A program made the translations under genes and the position numbers. A DNA stretch of 54,275 nucleotides from positions 1 through 54,275 of the forward strand of contig JAFSQF010000106.1 in assembly GCA_017446745.1 (NCBI GenBank), read 5' to 3'. Of this stretch, positions 35,209-44,774 are shown piece after piece (the first letter of the stretch is position 1; the number at the start of each line of letters is the position of its first letter). The stretch is from Bacteroidales bacterium. GTDB taxonomy: Bacteria > Bacteroidota > Bacteroidia > Bacteroidales > P3. Under the pieces are notes generated by a model. That model did no database searches. It saw only the letters and a program-made list of their open reading frames with translations, and had not been told where the DNA came from.

Positions 35209-36876
35209 CTACTTAAGTCGAAGAGTGAGGTCGAGCGAGTGAGTAGCGCCATCGGGGGTCTTCACCGTGACATCCGTGATATAGATTTTCTGTCCACGTT
35301 TGGCATTGTTGATGCGGCTAATCATATCGGGGGTCAGACGGTTGCCAGTGCCATTGAGGTCGAAAGCTCCGGAGCCCTGTACGTTGAACGTGAACGAGCT
35401 GATTTTAAGTGCGGGTATCTGGAAGTCGAAGTCCTCCATCGAGACGCGCAGCTGCGGGTTGGCCGTAACCTCGGCTTTCGACACCTGGTCGCCAGTCTTA
35501 AAGTTTCCGATGCGGAGCGACGGCTTCGGGATACGTTTGATGCGGATCTCTTTCGAGCCCATATTCTTCGTCTGACCATCAATCTTAGCAGTGACATTCA
35601 ACGTCATCTTGCCAATCTTGCTCGGCTTGATGATGTAATTGCCTTCGCCGGCATCCTTCACGATAGTAGCATTGCCGGTGGTTATGCTCGGCGTTATATC
35701 CTTCGATGCCACACCCGGGACACCAATGGACACCGGGTTGTCGATACCAGCATAAACGACATTCATCTTCACCAGTTCCACCACAGCCATAGGCTGAGCC
35801 ACAAAGTAGCTCTCGTCGAATGGATACTCAACCTCTTCGCCGTCCTTTATCATATACACAGTGCCATGCACCTTACGTTCGCCAGGAGTTGTGGCTCCCG
35901 TCGTATAGGTAATCGAGCCGTCGGGGCCGCTCTTATATTCAGTGCCATTGATGATAGCGCGGAACTCACGCTTCGAGTCATAGGCACCCACGTTAACCTT
36001 CATCTCATATTTACCACCTACGATAACATAGCTGGATGTCGGGCGGCAGATGGCCGCAACCTGGTCGAACTTAAAGTCCTCCTTGCCAATCATGCCGAAG
36101 AGCTTTTTTATGGCATCATACTCAGCATTCATCAACTCGGACTTCATACGCGAGAGGCAAACGATGTCGGCCACCGCGATGGCCCCGTCGAAGTTGTACT
36201 CCTCCCAGCTTACAAGACGTCCGGCATGAGAGCTCCAGAACTCACCCTCCACATTCATACCGAAATTAACGTCTACCGTGTCGTGCGTAATATTAGTGTC
36301 GCGGAACACCTCCGCCACCTTTTCCTTGTAGGCAATGATAGCATTCTTAATGTCTATTGCCTTCCCGGTACCTTCATTATAGAAGAAGTGGGTTCCCATA
36401 TCGGTGTTATCTTTCTTATCGATGATGTCGAGGCCACCGAGGTCAAGGGCCACCTTGGCACTGTCAAGGAGTGGGTTCCCACTGCCATCGACCAGGGGTA
36501 TTTTACGTTTTGTGGTGGTCTTATCGGAGTTGTGAATAACCACATTGGCAGCTTTCTGCATATAGCAGAGGAAACCATACTGACCCTCGTCGATAAGAGT
36601 TTTCACCGAGTCGGTGTAGGCCTTGATGGTCTGTGCTGCTTCATAGTAGACTGCCACCTTGGTGGAGTCGTTTGCCATAGCCTGATCGAACATGCTATAG
36701 GCTTCTGCTATCTGTGTGTCTATATTTTTATTCGACTCGCTCATAGCATCGCCCACCGTAACGAAGCCATTGAGGATCTCCACCGAGACATTCAAGGCAA
36801 GGAGGGCGGTGTAGACGAGGTACATCATTGCAATCATTTTTTGCCTCGGGGTTTCCGGGCAGTTTGTTGCACCCAT
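35209..36876 (-). CDS. gldM: T9SS motor stator protein GldM/PorM
   Basis: GldM works with GldL as the proton-driven motor of T9SS and carries force through the periplasm. The 555-residue protein has one N-terminal transmembrane helix (about 14-36, MIAMMYLVYTALLALNVSVE), with a conserved Arg just before it (R11 in PETPRQKM). A long extended periplasmic part follows with four domains (D1 helical about 40-220, then three beta domains). Length and order match PorM. It lies between gldL and gldN with short gaps. Confidence 0.95.
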   Translation of the reverse strand: MGATNCPETPRQKMIAMMYLVYTALLALNVSVEILNGFVTVGDAMSESNKNIDTQIAEAYSMFDQAMANDSTKVAVYYEAAQTIKAYTDSVKTLIDEGQYGFLCYMQKAANVVIHNSDKTTTKRKIPLVDGSGNPLLDSAKVALDLGGLDIIDKKDNTDMGTHFFYNEGTGKAIDIKNAIIAYKEKVAEVFRDTNITHDTVDVNFGMNVEGEFWSSHAGRLVSWEEYNFDGAIAVADIVCLSRMKSELMNAEYDAIKKLFGMIGKEDFKFDQVAAICRPTSSYVIVGGKYEMKVNVGAYDSKREFRAIINGTEYKSGPDGSITYTTGATTPGERKVHGTVYMIKDGEEVEYPFDESYFVAQPMAVVELVKMNVVYAGIDNPVSIGVPGVASKDITPSITTGNATIVKDAGEGNYIIKPSKIGKMTLNVTAKIDGQTKNMGSKEIRIKRIPKPSLRIGNFKTGDQVSKAEVTANPQLRVSMEDFDFQIPALKISSFTFNVQGSGAFDLNGTGNRLTPDMISRINNAKRGQKIYITDVTVKTPDGATHSLDLTLRLK

Positions 36877-36941
36877 ATTCTATCAGTTTTTGTGAATTGT
36901 GTATTGTGAATTATGTAATGTGATGGGCTATGAGCCATTTG

Positions 36942-37847
36942 TCAGATGCGTGTCTGCATGGCAGCCAGCATGTTGCCGTACACCTGGTTGAGTTCGGCCA
37001 CCTTGCGGGTGAGGGCGTCGACCTGCTCGCGATATTTCAGCACGCCTTCAGCCGACTCGGCGAAGTTCGCCACCATGTTCTGCATACGCTCCTGGACTTC
37101 CTTGGTAGCCTGAAGCTGCTCTGACGAGTTCTGCATCTGTATTTCGTACATGGCATTGATAGAAGAGAGGCTGGAAGCCATCTTCTTAAGTTCATCGACA
37201 TAGGAGGTGTCGCCGGCGCGGAGCGTTTGGGCAGTCTCCTGGTAGATGTTGGAGAGGTTGGTGACAGCAGCAGTGGCTCCCTTCAGGCTCTCCGAGTAGG
37301 ATGAGGAGAGGTCGAAATCGTGGTTGATAGAATCGGTGGTACGCTTATAGGCTGCCGAGAGGTCGTTGACGGCCTCGGCAGCGACGTCCATATTGGTGAC
37401 AAACTTGTCGGTAGCGGCCACAGCAGTGGTCATATTGTTGAGCGAGTTGGCGGAATCGGCGAGGTTTTCCATACCCTTACCAAGGCGTTCCACCAGGTCG
37501 GGTCCGATCTTAGCATCGGCAAGCATCTTGTCCAGTTGTGCCGTCATAGGATCGGCGGAGGATAAGACGCCATGGTCATGCTCCTCGCCGCCTTCAGCAC
37601 CTTTCATACCGGCCAGCTCAGGATAGACGAGACTCCAGTCCCACTCGATGTGAAGAGGCTCGAATGCCGAGAGGAAGAAGATGACAGCCTCGGTGCCCAT
37701 ACCGAGAATAAGCATAGGAACGGCTCCAGGCCAGTGGTTAATTTTGAACAGTGCGCCGATGATAACCGCCGAAGCGCCCCATCCATACAGTTTGCTCATG
37801 AAGTTCTTGTAACCTTTACTCCTAACAAGGTTGTCAATTTTACTCAT
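36942..37847 (-). CDS. gldL: T9SS motor protein GldL/PorL
   Basis: GldL is the cytoplasmic-membrane partner of GldM. The 301-residue protein has two transmembrane helices near the start (about 22-38 and 42-62) joined by INHWPG, the family hallmark. A Glu in the second helix (Glu53, GTEAVIFF) corresponds in position to the membrane Glu required for motor function in Flavobacterium GldL. The cytoplasmic remainder (about 70-301) is helical and coiled-coil-like. It sits between gldK and gldM. Confidence 0.95.
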   Translation of the reverse strand: MSKIDNLVRSKGYKNFMSKLYGWGASAVIIGALFKINHWPGAVPMLILGMGTEAVIFFLSAFEPLHIEWDWSLVYPELAGMKGAEGGEEHDHGVLSSADPMTAQLDKMLADAKIGPDLVERLGKGMENLADSANSLNNMTTAVAATDKFVTNMDVAAEAVNDLSAAYKRTTDSINHDFDLSSSYSESLKGATAAVTNLSNIYQETAQTLRAGDTSYVDELKKMASSLSSINAMYEIQMQNSSEQLQATKEVQERMQNMVANFAESAEGVLKYREQVDALTRKVAELNQVYGNMLAAMQTRI

Positions 37848-37923
37848 AACTAGAATTTTTTTGTATGTTTACTTATTAAAATGTATTTTCCTGTGATATG
37901 AATTACAGAGATTATGAAGAATA

Positions 37924-39318
37924 TCAATAGACGTTGGAGGCCGACTTCAAGTTGTCGCCTTTGACGCGACCCAGATAAGGCTGCACGCAGCGGAAGCCGA
38001 TGTACGACTTGGCGGTGTCCTGATATTCGTAGGTGCGTGTCTGCACCTGGATGAAATATTTCTGGTCTTTCCAGGAGCCGCCGCGGATCACCTTCATCTT
38101 CATTGCCGGCGTGTCGTCGTCCTTGGCATTATAGTTATAGTAGGGCGACAGAGCGTTGGCCACCTGATAGGTGGAGTGGTCGAAAGCGTCGAGGCACCAT
38201 TCCGAGACGTTGCCCGACATATCGTAGAGGCCGTAGTCGTTGGGAGCGTAGTGGCCCACCATAAGGGTCTTCACGCCGCCATCGTCGTCGTAGGCACCCT
38301 TCAGGGGCTCATAGTTGGCCAGGAAGCATCCGTTGGGGTTGCGCACATAGGGGCCGCCCCATGGATAGCTCTCGCCGGCGATACCGCCGCGGGCTGCATA
38401 CTCCCATTCCGCCTCAGTGGGCAGACGGAAGTCGTTCATCTGGGTATAGTCGATGGATTCGAGATAACGGTTCAGGAAATTGGAGCGCCACACGCAGAAA
38501 GCCTTGGCCTGCACCCAGCTGACGCCGACAACGGGGTAGTTGTCGTAGGCCGGCGAGGTGAAATACTGGCGTGTGAAGTCCTCGTTCATGCTGTAGGTGT
38601 AGTCGTGCACCCAGCAGAGGGTGTCGGGATAGATATTCACCACTTCACGTTTAATGAACGAGGAGCGGTTGTTCAAACCCTTTGGGCGCGAAGCGAACAT
38701 CGTGCCCTTGTATTCGTCCTTGACGGCGGTGGCTGTCTCTTTCTGCGATGCGCCCTGGAACACTACGCGCGAGCCATCTTTGGTGTAGGCACCGTAGTCA
38801 ATCCAATAGTATTCATAGTTAAGCTTGGCAGGGTCGATGGTGCGGCGACGATAGAAGCGGTCCTTCTCGGGAAGGTAAAGGTCCTCGAGGGCTTCGCGCG
38901 TCTCCTGCTCGTCCCAGCGTATTTTCTCTTTCTTGTTGAGGATAGCCGGTTCGAGGGGTTCGCCATACTCGTCCTCTTCGATCAGGAAGCCGTCGATGCC
39001 GGCCTCGCCGAGCATACGACGAGCAATAGAATCGATAACCCAGTTGACGAACTGGCGATACTCGTTGTTGGTGATCTCCGTCTCGTCCATGAAATAGGAG
39101 CCGACCTGCATAGTGCGGGGTTGCGGGGGTGTGCCATAGGTGGCATTCTGCGTTCCGGCACCCATGCTGAAATTGCCTTGGTTGATGAACACCATGCCTT
39201 TCAGGTCGATATCCTCAAAGATTGGGCGGTTCTGGACACCTACCAGCTCGCCTTTCTCCGACGAGCTGCAGCCCATAAGGACGGCTACTACTGCGAGTAA
39301 GAAAAAGAACTTTTTCAT
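37924..39318 (-). CDS. gldK: T9SS lipoprotein GldK/PorK
   Basis: GldK (PorK) is the outer-membrane-anchored lipoprotein of the T9SS ring. The 464-residue protein has a lipoprotein signal with the lipobox VLMGC (Cys17), a formylglycine-generating-enzyme-like domain (about 40-450), and motifs such as GNFSMGAG, VGVSWVQAKAFCVWRSNFL, RLPTEAEWEYAARGG and GGSWKD. The fold is kept, but the role is structural in this family. It starts the K-L-M-N block, 235 nt downstream of porP. Confidence 0.95.
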   Translation of the reverse strand: MKKFFFLLAVVAVLMGCSSSEKGELVGVQNRPIFEDIDLKGMVFINQGNFSMGAGTQNATYGTPPQPRTMQVGSYFMDETEITNNEYRQFVNWVIDSIARRMLGEAGIDGFLIEEDEYGEPLEPAILNKKEKIRWDEQETREALEDLYLPEKDRFYRRRTIDPAKLNYEYYWIDYGAYTKDGSRVVFQGASQKETATAVKDEYKGTMFASRPKGLNNRSSFIKREVVNIYPDTLCWVHDYTYSMNEDFTRQYFTSPAYDNYPVVGVSWVQAKAFCVWRSNFLNRYLESIDYTQMNDFRLPTEAEWEYAARGGIAGESYPWGGPYVRNPNGCFLANYEPLKGAYDDDGGVKTLMVGHYAPNDYGLYDMSGNVSEWCLDAFDHSTYQVANALSPYYNYNAKDDDTPAMKMKVIRGGSWKDQKYFIQVQTRTYEYQDTAKSYIGFRCVQPYLGRVKGDNLKSASNVY

Positions 39319-39553
39319 ATCTTAAATGTATTTATTTCTTTATTAATGTCAATTAAAGACTCACGATGTTCCTTAGCAACACTTTTCTGTTCTTTTACGA
39401 TAAACGAAGCCAAAAGTTTCAAATAAATCGATGTGCTGGATTGGATATGGGTTGTGTTGATTGGATGTCGTTTTAAAAGTCAACAAATTATGTAGGTTAC
39501 ACAATGTATATTTATAATGTATTCTTGTCGATTAAATTGTGCGGCAGGTGGAG

Positions 39554-40570
39554 TTAGAGTAGATAGCGAGTGTTTTGGTAGACAGAGGGCAGCTTGGGAG
39601 GGATAATGATTTTGAAGCAGTAGCGGACGTAGGCTTCGAGCGAGCCATGGCTGAAGCCCGACTTGAAGTTGCCGAGTTTGCTGGTTGTCATGTCGTAAGC
39701 CAAACCGAACTTAAGTTTATTCCAGTTGACGCCACCGAGGATAGAGACGGCATCCTGGAAGCGGTAGCTCACACCACCCCAGAAAAGGTTCTGATATTCC
39801 AGGAGGCATGAGGCATCGACCTGGAAGACAGAGAAATTAGCGGTACGCACCAAGGCAGAAGGCTTGAGGCGGAAAGAGGGGTTGGAAGGGATGACGAACT
39901 CGTAACCGGCAAGGAGATTGACGATACGGCTGTTGGTGAAGTTCAATTCGTCGCTGTGGGAAGCCAGTAGGTTCTTTACGGCGAAGCCCAGATAGTAGGT
40001 TCCCGGCACTTGGTAGTAGACACCAAACGAGGCGTCGATCAAGAAGTCGGAGACCTCCTTGTTGTTGAGGGCCGGGTCGTTGGTGGAGCTGGGGATGTCG
40101 TTGGGGTTGCCGGTAAGGTCGCTGGAGCCAAAGAGGCCGTCGGCACGTTTCAGGCTGTAGAAGTTGCCTTCGAAGCCTGCGGAGAGGTTACCCGGCCCCC
40201 AATAGATTCGGAAGGCATAGTCGATGTTGCCGCTCGTGGTGGAGTTGTAGCCGATTTTGTCGGCATACAGTGTCAGACCTATGCCGCCGTGGAGGAATTT
40301 CACGGGCGAGTCGAACGAGAAGAGATAATCTGTCGGCAAGGAGCCGGCTTCTCCACCTGGTGTTGGAGCGTCGAGACGGAGACCCAGCCATTGAGTACGA
40401 TACATGGCCGAACCACATATAGAACCGGAGCTGCCGGCATAGCCGGGGTTGATGGCCAGACGGTTGAACATATACTGTGTGAACTGTATCTCCTGTTGAG
40501 CATAACCAACACATGAAAATCCCAATATCAAAAGCAAAATTGATATGTTTTTTTTGATTTTGATTTTCAT
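39554..40570 (-). CDS. porP: Type IX secretion membrane protein PorP/SprF family
   Basis: PorP/SprF proteins are outer-membrane barrels that anchor or assist T9SS components and substrates. The 338-residue protein has a signal peptide (ending GYAQQ) and the family opening QFTQYMFNRLAINPGYAGSSG. Amphipathic strands follow (GGIGLTLYADKIGY, LSAGFEGNFYSLKRA, YLGFAVKNLLASH, YEFVIPSNPSFRLKPS), consistent with a 14-strand barrel. As in Porphyromonas, it precedes gldK-L-M-N on the same strand. A -7 box lies about 100 nt upstream. Confidence 0.93.
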   Translation of the reverse strand: MKIKIKKNISILLLILGFSCVGYAQQEIQFTQYMFNRLAINPGYAGSSGSICGSAMYRTQWLGLRLDAPTPGGEAGSLPTDYLFSFDSPVKFLHGGIGLTLYADKIGYNSTTSGNIDYAFRIYWGPGNLSAGFEGNFYSLKRADGLFGSSDLTGNPNDIPSSTNDPALNNKEVSDFLIDASFGVYYQVPGTYYLGFAVKNLLASHSDELNFTNSRIVNLLAGYEFVIPSNPSFRLKPSALVRTANFSVFQVDASCLLEYQNLFWGGVSYRFQDAVSILGGVNWNKLKFGLAYDMTTSKLGNFKSGFSHGSLEAYVRYCFKIIIPPKLPSVYQNTRYLL

Positions 40571-40671
40571 GTCCTATTAGTAGTTAATATAATATAACAA
40601 TTTTATTTACAATATAATCTAATCAAAAAGCCTTTGCTTGGAAAAACCAATGCAAAGAATAATTTGACTTG

Positions 40672-40679
40672 CAAAAATA
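40672..40679 (-). promoter_or_regulatory. -7 box for porP and perhaps the T9SS operon
   Basis: The minus strand reads TATTTTTG followed by CA, matching TAnnTTTG, about 100 nt before the porP ATG. No clear -33 TTTG was noted. Confidence 0.45.
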
Positions 40680-40776
40680 GCAATAAATAATGAATCAGAC
40701 ACTGTTTTTCAAAAAAAAATGCAATGGCACGTCATAGCACATTGAAAAACAATAATAAACTGAAGAAAGAATTTTT

Positions 40777-41490
40777 TTACGTTGTTTTTACAATTTTTGC
40801 CTTTGGGAAGAGTGCGGTCAGATGAGAAAGGGCCTCTATGGCCTCGAACTCCGGAAGCGAAAGCTCCAGCACCACCCGTACCCCGGAATGGTTATTTTTA
40901 GGCTTGAAGGTCAGCTTGTCGCGGTAATAGATTGGGAGGGGGGACAGTTGCTTTTCGGCTGCGGCGCGCGACGGAGCCGTCATAAGCTCGATGTCGTAGA
41001 GAAACTCATCGACTTCCAAAGCGTCGAGCGACGCCAACCCCTTATGGATGTAATCTATAAAATGGCCGCTCTCGAGGAGGTCCAGAAACTTCTCCTGCTG
41101 TTCCCACAGGGGGAGGTAGCTGTCGGGGAGCACCAGAACCTTGACGCTGCGCGACTTGACATCGATCAGGCTTGCGGCACGGCGTGTCATGTCGAGGATA
41201 TTGGCTTTGGGGCAGCGGTCGTTGACACGGACGATGACCTGTTTGCCATTCGAGGGGTTGGTGACGAGGAGGAGGGTGCCGAGTTTATAGCTCCGATGGG
41301 CCGCGGTGAATTTGTCCTGAGCGAAGACCTCGCCGCTGCTGGTCTTGCGACCCACGAAACGGTCGCTGTAGAAGGTGCCACGCATAGTGACGTGCTTCGA
41401 GGTGTCCACCTTGGGAAAAGGCTGTGAGAACAGGAGGCAAGGCATAAGGCACAAGGCCAGTGCTACCAGGTATCGGATGGTGTGGTTCAT
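40777..41490 (-). CDS. rlpA: RlpA-like septal / peptidoglycan-binding protein
   Basis: The start at 41490 (MNHTIRYLVALALCLMP) gives a clean signal peptide; an ATG at 41505 would overlap the upstream gene. The 237-residue protein has an RlpA double-psi barrel (about 35-120): GTFYSDRFVGRKTSSGEVF, then TNPSNGKQVIVRVNDRCP, and the catalytic-Asp region NILDMTRRAAS. RlpA enzymes cleave glycan strands lacking peptides, or act as division-site binders. The C-terminal 110 residues are not a SPOR domain. It is the last gene of a minus-strand run with the HAD phosphatase and the deacetylase-like gene. Confidence 0.85.
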   Translation of the reverse strand: MNHTIRYLVALALCLMPCLLFSQPFPKVDTSKHVTMRGTFYSDRFVGRKTSSGEVFAQDKFTAAHRSYKLGTLLLVTNPSNGKQVIVRVNDRCPKANILDMTRRAASLIDVKSRSVKVLVLPDSYLPLWEQQEKFLDLLESGHFIDYIHKGLASLDALEVDEFLYDIELMTAPSRAAAEKQLSPLPIYYRDKLTFKPKNNHSGVRVVLELSLPEFEAIEALSHLTALFPKAKIVKTT

Positions 41491-41498
41491 CGTTGAGG

Positions 41499-42017
41499 CT
41501 ACCAATTAACGGCATCGCGGTGGAACCAATTGCCGTGGAGGCGCAGGGTTTGTTCAATCACGTCGCGGACGCATCCTTTTCCGCCGGCATAAATGGAGAT
41601 GTAGTCGGCCATCTCCTTTATCTCGGTGGCTGCGTCGGCCGGGCATGCAGCCACGCCGCAATGGCTCATAATCTCGTAGTCGGGGATATCGTCGCCCATG
41701 CAGAGCACCTGGTTTTCCTGCAGCCCGTTCTCGCGAAGGAAAGTCACGTAGGTCGCCATCTTATTGGCGCAGCCCGTGTAGATGCGCGTCACACCGAGCG
41801 ATTCCATCCTGTTGTTGATACTGAGCGATGTAGCTCCGGAGATAAGAGCGATGATATAGCCTTTTTTCACCGCATACTGAATGGCATAGCCGTCCTTGAT
41901 GTTGCCGCAGCGCACTGTTTCGCGGTCGGCATACATCCATACGCTCCCGTCGGTCATCACACCGTCGAAATCGAAGACGAAAGCTTTTATATCTTTCAGT
42001 TTTGCTTTATAGTTCAT
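41499..42017 (-). CDS. HAD phosphatase, KdsC-like (KDO-8-phosphate phosphatase)
   Basis: The start at 42017 (MNYKAKLKDIKAFVFDFDGV) is chosen because the longer frame reaches into the upstream gene. The 172-residue protein is a capless HAD enzyme of the C0/KdsC type. The nucleophile motif is FDFDGVMTDG (Asp16, Asp18), then ALISGATS, and the metal site is CMGDDIPDYE. KdsC removes phosphate from KDO-8-P in lipid A core synthesis, and such short HADs in Bacteroidota are usually so named. N-acylneuraminate-9-phosphatase-like activity cannot be excluded. It follows the deacetylase-like gene by 4 nt and precedes rlpA by 8 nt, so the three form one operon. Confidence 0.87.
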   Translation of the reverse strand: MNYKAKLKDIKAFVFDFDGVMTDGSVWMYADRETVRCGNIKDGYAIQYAVKKGYIIALISGATSLSINNRMESLGVTRIYTGCANKMATYVTFLRENGLQENQVLCMGDDIPDYEIMSHCGVAACPADAATEIKEMADYISIYAGGKGCVRDVIEQTLRLHGNWFHRDAVNW

Positions 42018-42021
42018 GAGG

Positions 42022-43359
42022 TTAAGGTTTACGGTTTGCTTTCTTGAGGTTGAATGAATAGTCGAGTACGAATTCGTAGAGGTCGCGCCATCCCTGCCAG
42101 CCGAAGTCGTCGCAGAAGCTTTGGTTATGCCAGAGGAGCGAGAGGACGCTACCCACCTGGCTGGCCTCGTCGATAAGCTGTTTATATACCTGACGTGCTG
42201 CATCGGCCTGTACTTTCTTATAATAATAGAAAGTGGAATCCATAGCAGCAAAGGGGTGGATTGTCAGGCGAGTTTCGCAGTCGCTTTCCAGGTCGAAGAA
42301 CGGAAAGGGCGTGCAGGTGCCGGCGCGGAAGCCTGGTTCGTCGGCATAACCCATGGTATAGTCGTGCAATATTCCGTTATCTATAAGGGTGTTGTAGGTT
42401 TTGGGGAGCGACAGCAGGAGGAAATGGTTGCGGTTGCGTGTTATCTTACGGTGGAGCAAAGAGGAGAGCCGCTGGGCCTCGACGGCCACAAGAGCGGTAT
42501 TGGTTTGCGAGGCGTAAGAAGAGTGGAGCCCCATCTTGGCATAATCGCACAAATGCTGCAATAAGGCTCTGAATTCGGAATTCAGATAGCCTATAGGCTT
42601 GTCGTAGACATTGTAGTCGGCCATGAGCGGGAAGAACTTAAGGCGCAGCCCGGGGTGGCGTTCGTGGAGCCCTATGATATAGTCGAAATTGTCGAAGGGG
42701 TCGTTTTCTTTGCCAATGAGTGTTCTAAGACGTTTCGTCAATAGGCTTTTACGGTCTACGGTGAGTAGGTCGCGGCCCATACCCACCAAGGTGCGGGAGA
42801 GCCCCTTATGCTTGTAGCAGTAGGCGGCATCGATATCTATGGTATCCTCATAGTCGAAAAAGCGTTGTGCGAAACGGACGTCGGGATATTTTTGCCTGAC
42901 GACATCGGCCAGGAGCAGAGCCCAGCGGTCGACGATGGCCGAGGAGAGGAAACGTTCGCGATAGGCCAGGCTTGCTGAGGCAGGGAAGCGCCCATGCTGG
43001 TCGGTGAAATGGGGCAAGTATTCCTCGTAGCGAGAGAGGCACCAGAACGCAGAGGCCAGAATGTCGAACGGCAGCGCACTGGCCTGGTTATGAACGGGGA
43101 AAAGAGCCTTGATATCCTTAAAGATGAAGCAATGAGGATCCACTTCTTCCACGGTGGTACGGAAAAGGAGGTCGGAGGAACGCAGAAAGATACCGTCCTT
43201 AGGCATGCGAGGGCCGTAGCACAGCTTTGGGCCGTCGAAGGCATCGTAGATTGTGGCATCGACAGTTATCTCAAAATCAGTCTTGAGAATATAGTGGAAA
43301 AGGACATTCAGCGTATACCCTAAGCGGTTGGTCAGTCGAGGAACGTGGATTAGGAGCAT
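42022..43359 (-). CDS. Polysaccharide-deacetylase-like protein (DUF7033 type)
   Basis: This 445-residue protein has an N-terminal Bacteroidota-specific domain (about 1-110; the DUF7033 name is from memory) and a C-terminal NodB-like barrel (about 160-440). The barrel has DYEDTIDIDAAYCYKHKG, where Asp pairs may bind metal. Later segments are GLHSSYASQTN and PGFRAGTCTPFPFFDLES, the latter matching the R-A-G motif of NodB enzymes. Such proteins act on cell-envelope glycans. It has no signal peptide. It is first in the operon with the HAD phosphatase and rlpA, which fits an envelope role. The substrate is unknown. Confidence 0.8.
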   Translation of the reverse strand: MLLIHVPRLTNRLGYTLNVLFHYILKTDFEITVDATIYDAFDGPKLCYGPRMPKDGIFLRSSDLLFRTTVEEVDPHCFIFKDIKALFPVHNQASALPFDILASAFWCLSRYEEYLPHFTDQHGRFPASASLAYRERFLSSAIVDRWALLLADVVRQKYPDVRFAQRFFDYEDTIDIDAAYCYKHKGLSRTLVGMGRDLLTVDRKSLLTKRLRTLIGKENDPFDNFDYIIGLHERHPGLRLKFFPLMADYNVYDKPIGYLNSEFRALLQHLCDYAKMGLHSSYASQTNTALVAVEAQRLSSLLHRKITRNRNHFLLLSLPKTYNTLIDNGILHDYTMGYADEPGFRAGTCTPFPFFDLESDCETRLTIHPFAAMDSTFYYYKKVQADAARQVYKQLIDEASQVGSVLSLLWHNQSFCDDFGWQGWRDLYEFVLDYSFNLKKANRKP

Positions 43360-43387
43360 AAGGCATTTTCATTTCTGAAAGAAAGTG

Positions 43388-43395
43388 CAAAAGTA
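43388..43395 (-). promoter_or_regulatory. -7 box for the deacetylase-like / KdsC-like / RlpA operon
   Basis: The minus strand reads TACTTTTG, then CA, 29 nt before the ATG at 43359. It is identical to the boxes at the tRNA genes. Confidence 0.55.
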
Positions 43396-43434
43396 CGCAA
43401 AAAAAAACAAATGGGAGAAATAAAAGCTCTTTTT

Positions 43435-44406
43435 CTACTCCGTTCCAGCAAGAACAGCCACATTATCAGACACATGGAGCGACGCATTACTGTTAAGAAG
43501 CAGAGCCTCGTTGTTCGTGCCGATATGGCCGAAATTGAATCCTATAGCCACCGGATAGTCATATTCGGCCACGGCATCGAAGATGATTTGCAGAGCCGAG
43601 CGTCCGAAGGGGACGCTGTTGTCGTGCATTTCGGTGAACTGTCCCACGGCGAGGCCGGCAAGATTACGCAGTTTTCCGGCTCGTTTCAAGGCCATCATCA
43701 TGCGGTCGATATGATAGAGGTACTCGTCGAGGTCTTCGAGCAGGAGGATTTTGCCGTCGGTATCGGCGTCAGATTCCGATCCCAGCAGGCTGTAGAGCAC
43801 GGAGAGATTGCCGCCAACGGTGATGCCGTGGCATTCGCCTTGTCTGAAGAGAGGTGCTGTCTGTTCCGAGGCCACGGTCTGCAACTGCCAAGAGCCATCG
43901 AACAGGCAACGGTGCAACGAGGCAAGTGCGGGCTGGCAGGGCATGTTGGCGTCCTCGCCTGCAACATGGCACGCTGGTGTCCCCGCCCGCGAGGTAAAAT
44001 TAATAGGCATAATACCGTGGATGGTGGGGATGCCGGTATGGCGCGCCATGTGGGAATGAAGGGCGGTGACATCGCTGTAGCCGACAATCCATTTGGGATG
44101 ATCGACAAAAAGGGCGAGGTCGAGACGGTCGAGGATTCTGACCGTACCGTAGCCCCCGCGGGCGCAGAAGATGGCACGTATGTCCGGGTCGTCGAGCAGG
44201 TTCTGCAACAGGGCGGCGCGATGGTTGTCGCTGCCGGCGAATTGGTTCTCCGACAGGAAGAGGCCTTCCGGGACAAGCACGGAGAGCCCCCACGATTCCA
44301 GTGTACGCACAGCACATGCGATCTCGTCGGGCGTCACTTTGCGGGCCGTGGCAGCTATAGCCACCTTGTCGCCGTCCCGCAACCGCAATTTGTTTACATT
44401 TAACAT
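43435..44406 (-). CDS. ldcA: LD-carboxypeptidase (peptidase S66)
   Basis: LdcA trims the terminal D-Ala from tetrapeptide muropeptides during peptidoglycan recycling, usually in the cytoplasm. The 323-residue protein has the S66 catalytic Ser111 in VGYSDVTALHS, the Glu region LLLEDLDEYLYHIDR and the His region FNFGHIGTNNEALL, as well as the early ARGGYGTVRILD. It has no signal peptide, as expected. It lies upstream of the deacetylase-like operon, separated by a promoter box. Confidence 0.92.
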   Translation of the reverse strand: MLNVNKLRLRDGDKVAIAATARKVTPDEIACAVRTLESWGLSVLVPEGLFLSENQFAGSDNHRAALLQNLLDDPDIRAIFCARGGYGTVRILDRLDLALFVDHPKWIVGYSDVTALHSHMARHTGIPTIHGIMPINFTSRAGTPACHVAGEDANMPCQPALASLHRCLFDGSWQLQTVASEQTAPLFRQGECHGITVGGNLSVLYSLLGSESDADTDGKILLLEDLDEYLYHIDRMMMALKRAGKLRNLAGLAVGQFTEMHDNSVPFGRSALQIIFDAVAEYDYPVAIGFNFGHIGTNNEALLLNSNASLHVSDNVAVLAGTE

Positions 44407-44418
44407 ATTTAAGATAAG

Positions 44419-44526
44419 TTACAGTTCATAATTTACATTCATTTTGAGCCCCGGAGGTGTGAAGAAAGCTCCAGTGAAGCTTTCGATAGCGAAGCGGAGA
44501 ACAAAATTCATATTACGAAAACACAT
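44419..44526 (-). pseudogene. Possible remnant of a membrane or exported protein
   Basis: A 35-codon minus-strand frame reads FVLRFAIESFTGAFFTPPGL and ends NVNYEL. The composition looks coding-like, but it is too short to be a whole gene. It lies between the ldcA start and a promoter for the next operon. The rest of 44407-44712 is AT-rich with no gene. Confidence 0.25.
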
Positions 44527-44712
44527 CTAATCGTCATCACTAATATATAAACTATTTTTAATCGATTACTTATAATACAATAGATAACGTTGTCAACGAA
44601 CATTTATTATTGCAATCTGCCATTTAAACGCAACGCACTATAAACCAATAACAAAAGACATTCTCAAACAAAATAATTATCAAAAAGGGAGCATTATATC
44701 AAAAAAAAGTAG

Positions 44713-44720
44713 TACATTTG
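44713..44720 (+). promoter_or_regulatory. -7 box for the hydrogenase-like operon
   Basis: TACATTTG, followed by CA, matches the consensus, 54 nt before the ATG at 44775. Confidence 0.55.
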
Positions 44721-44774
44721 CACTTTATTTTGAACCATAAAACTAACAAAAAATTTATAAAACAACAAGTAGAA

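Noticed and set aside
35239-36909. 556-codon frame antisense to gldM
   Set aside because: It spans gldM almost exactly and has H/V/L-rich antisense composition. It is not a gene.
42018-42251. N-terminal extension of the KdsC-like gene
   Set aside because: The extra 78 codons overlap the deacetylase-like gene and are Ser/Arg/Thr-rich. The DxD HAD motif sits at the normal distance from the ATG at 42017.
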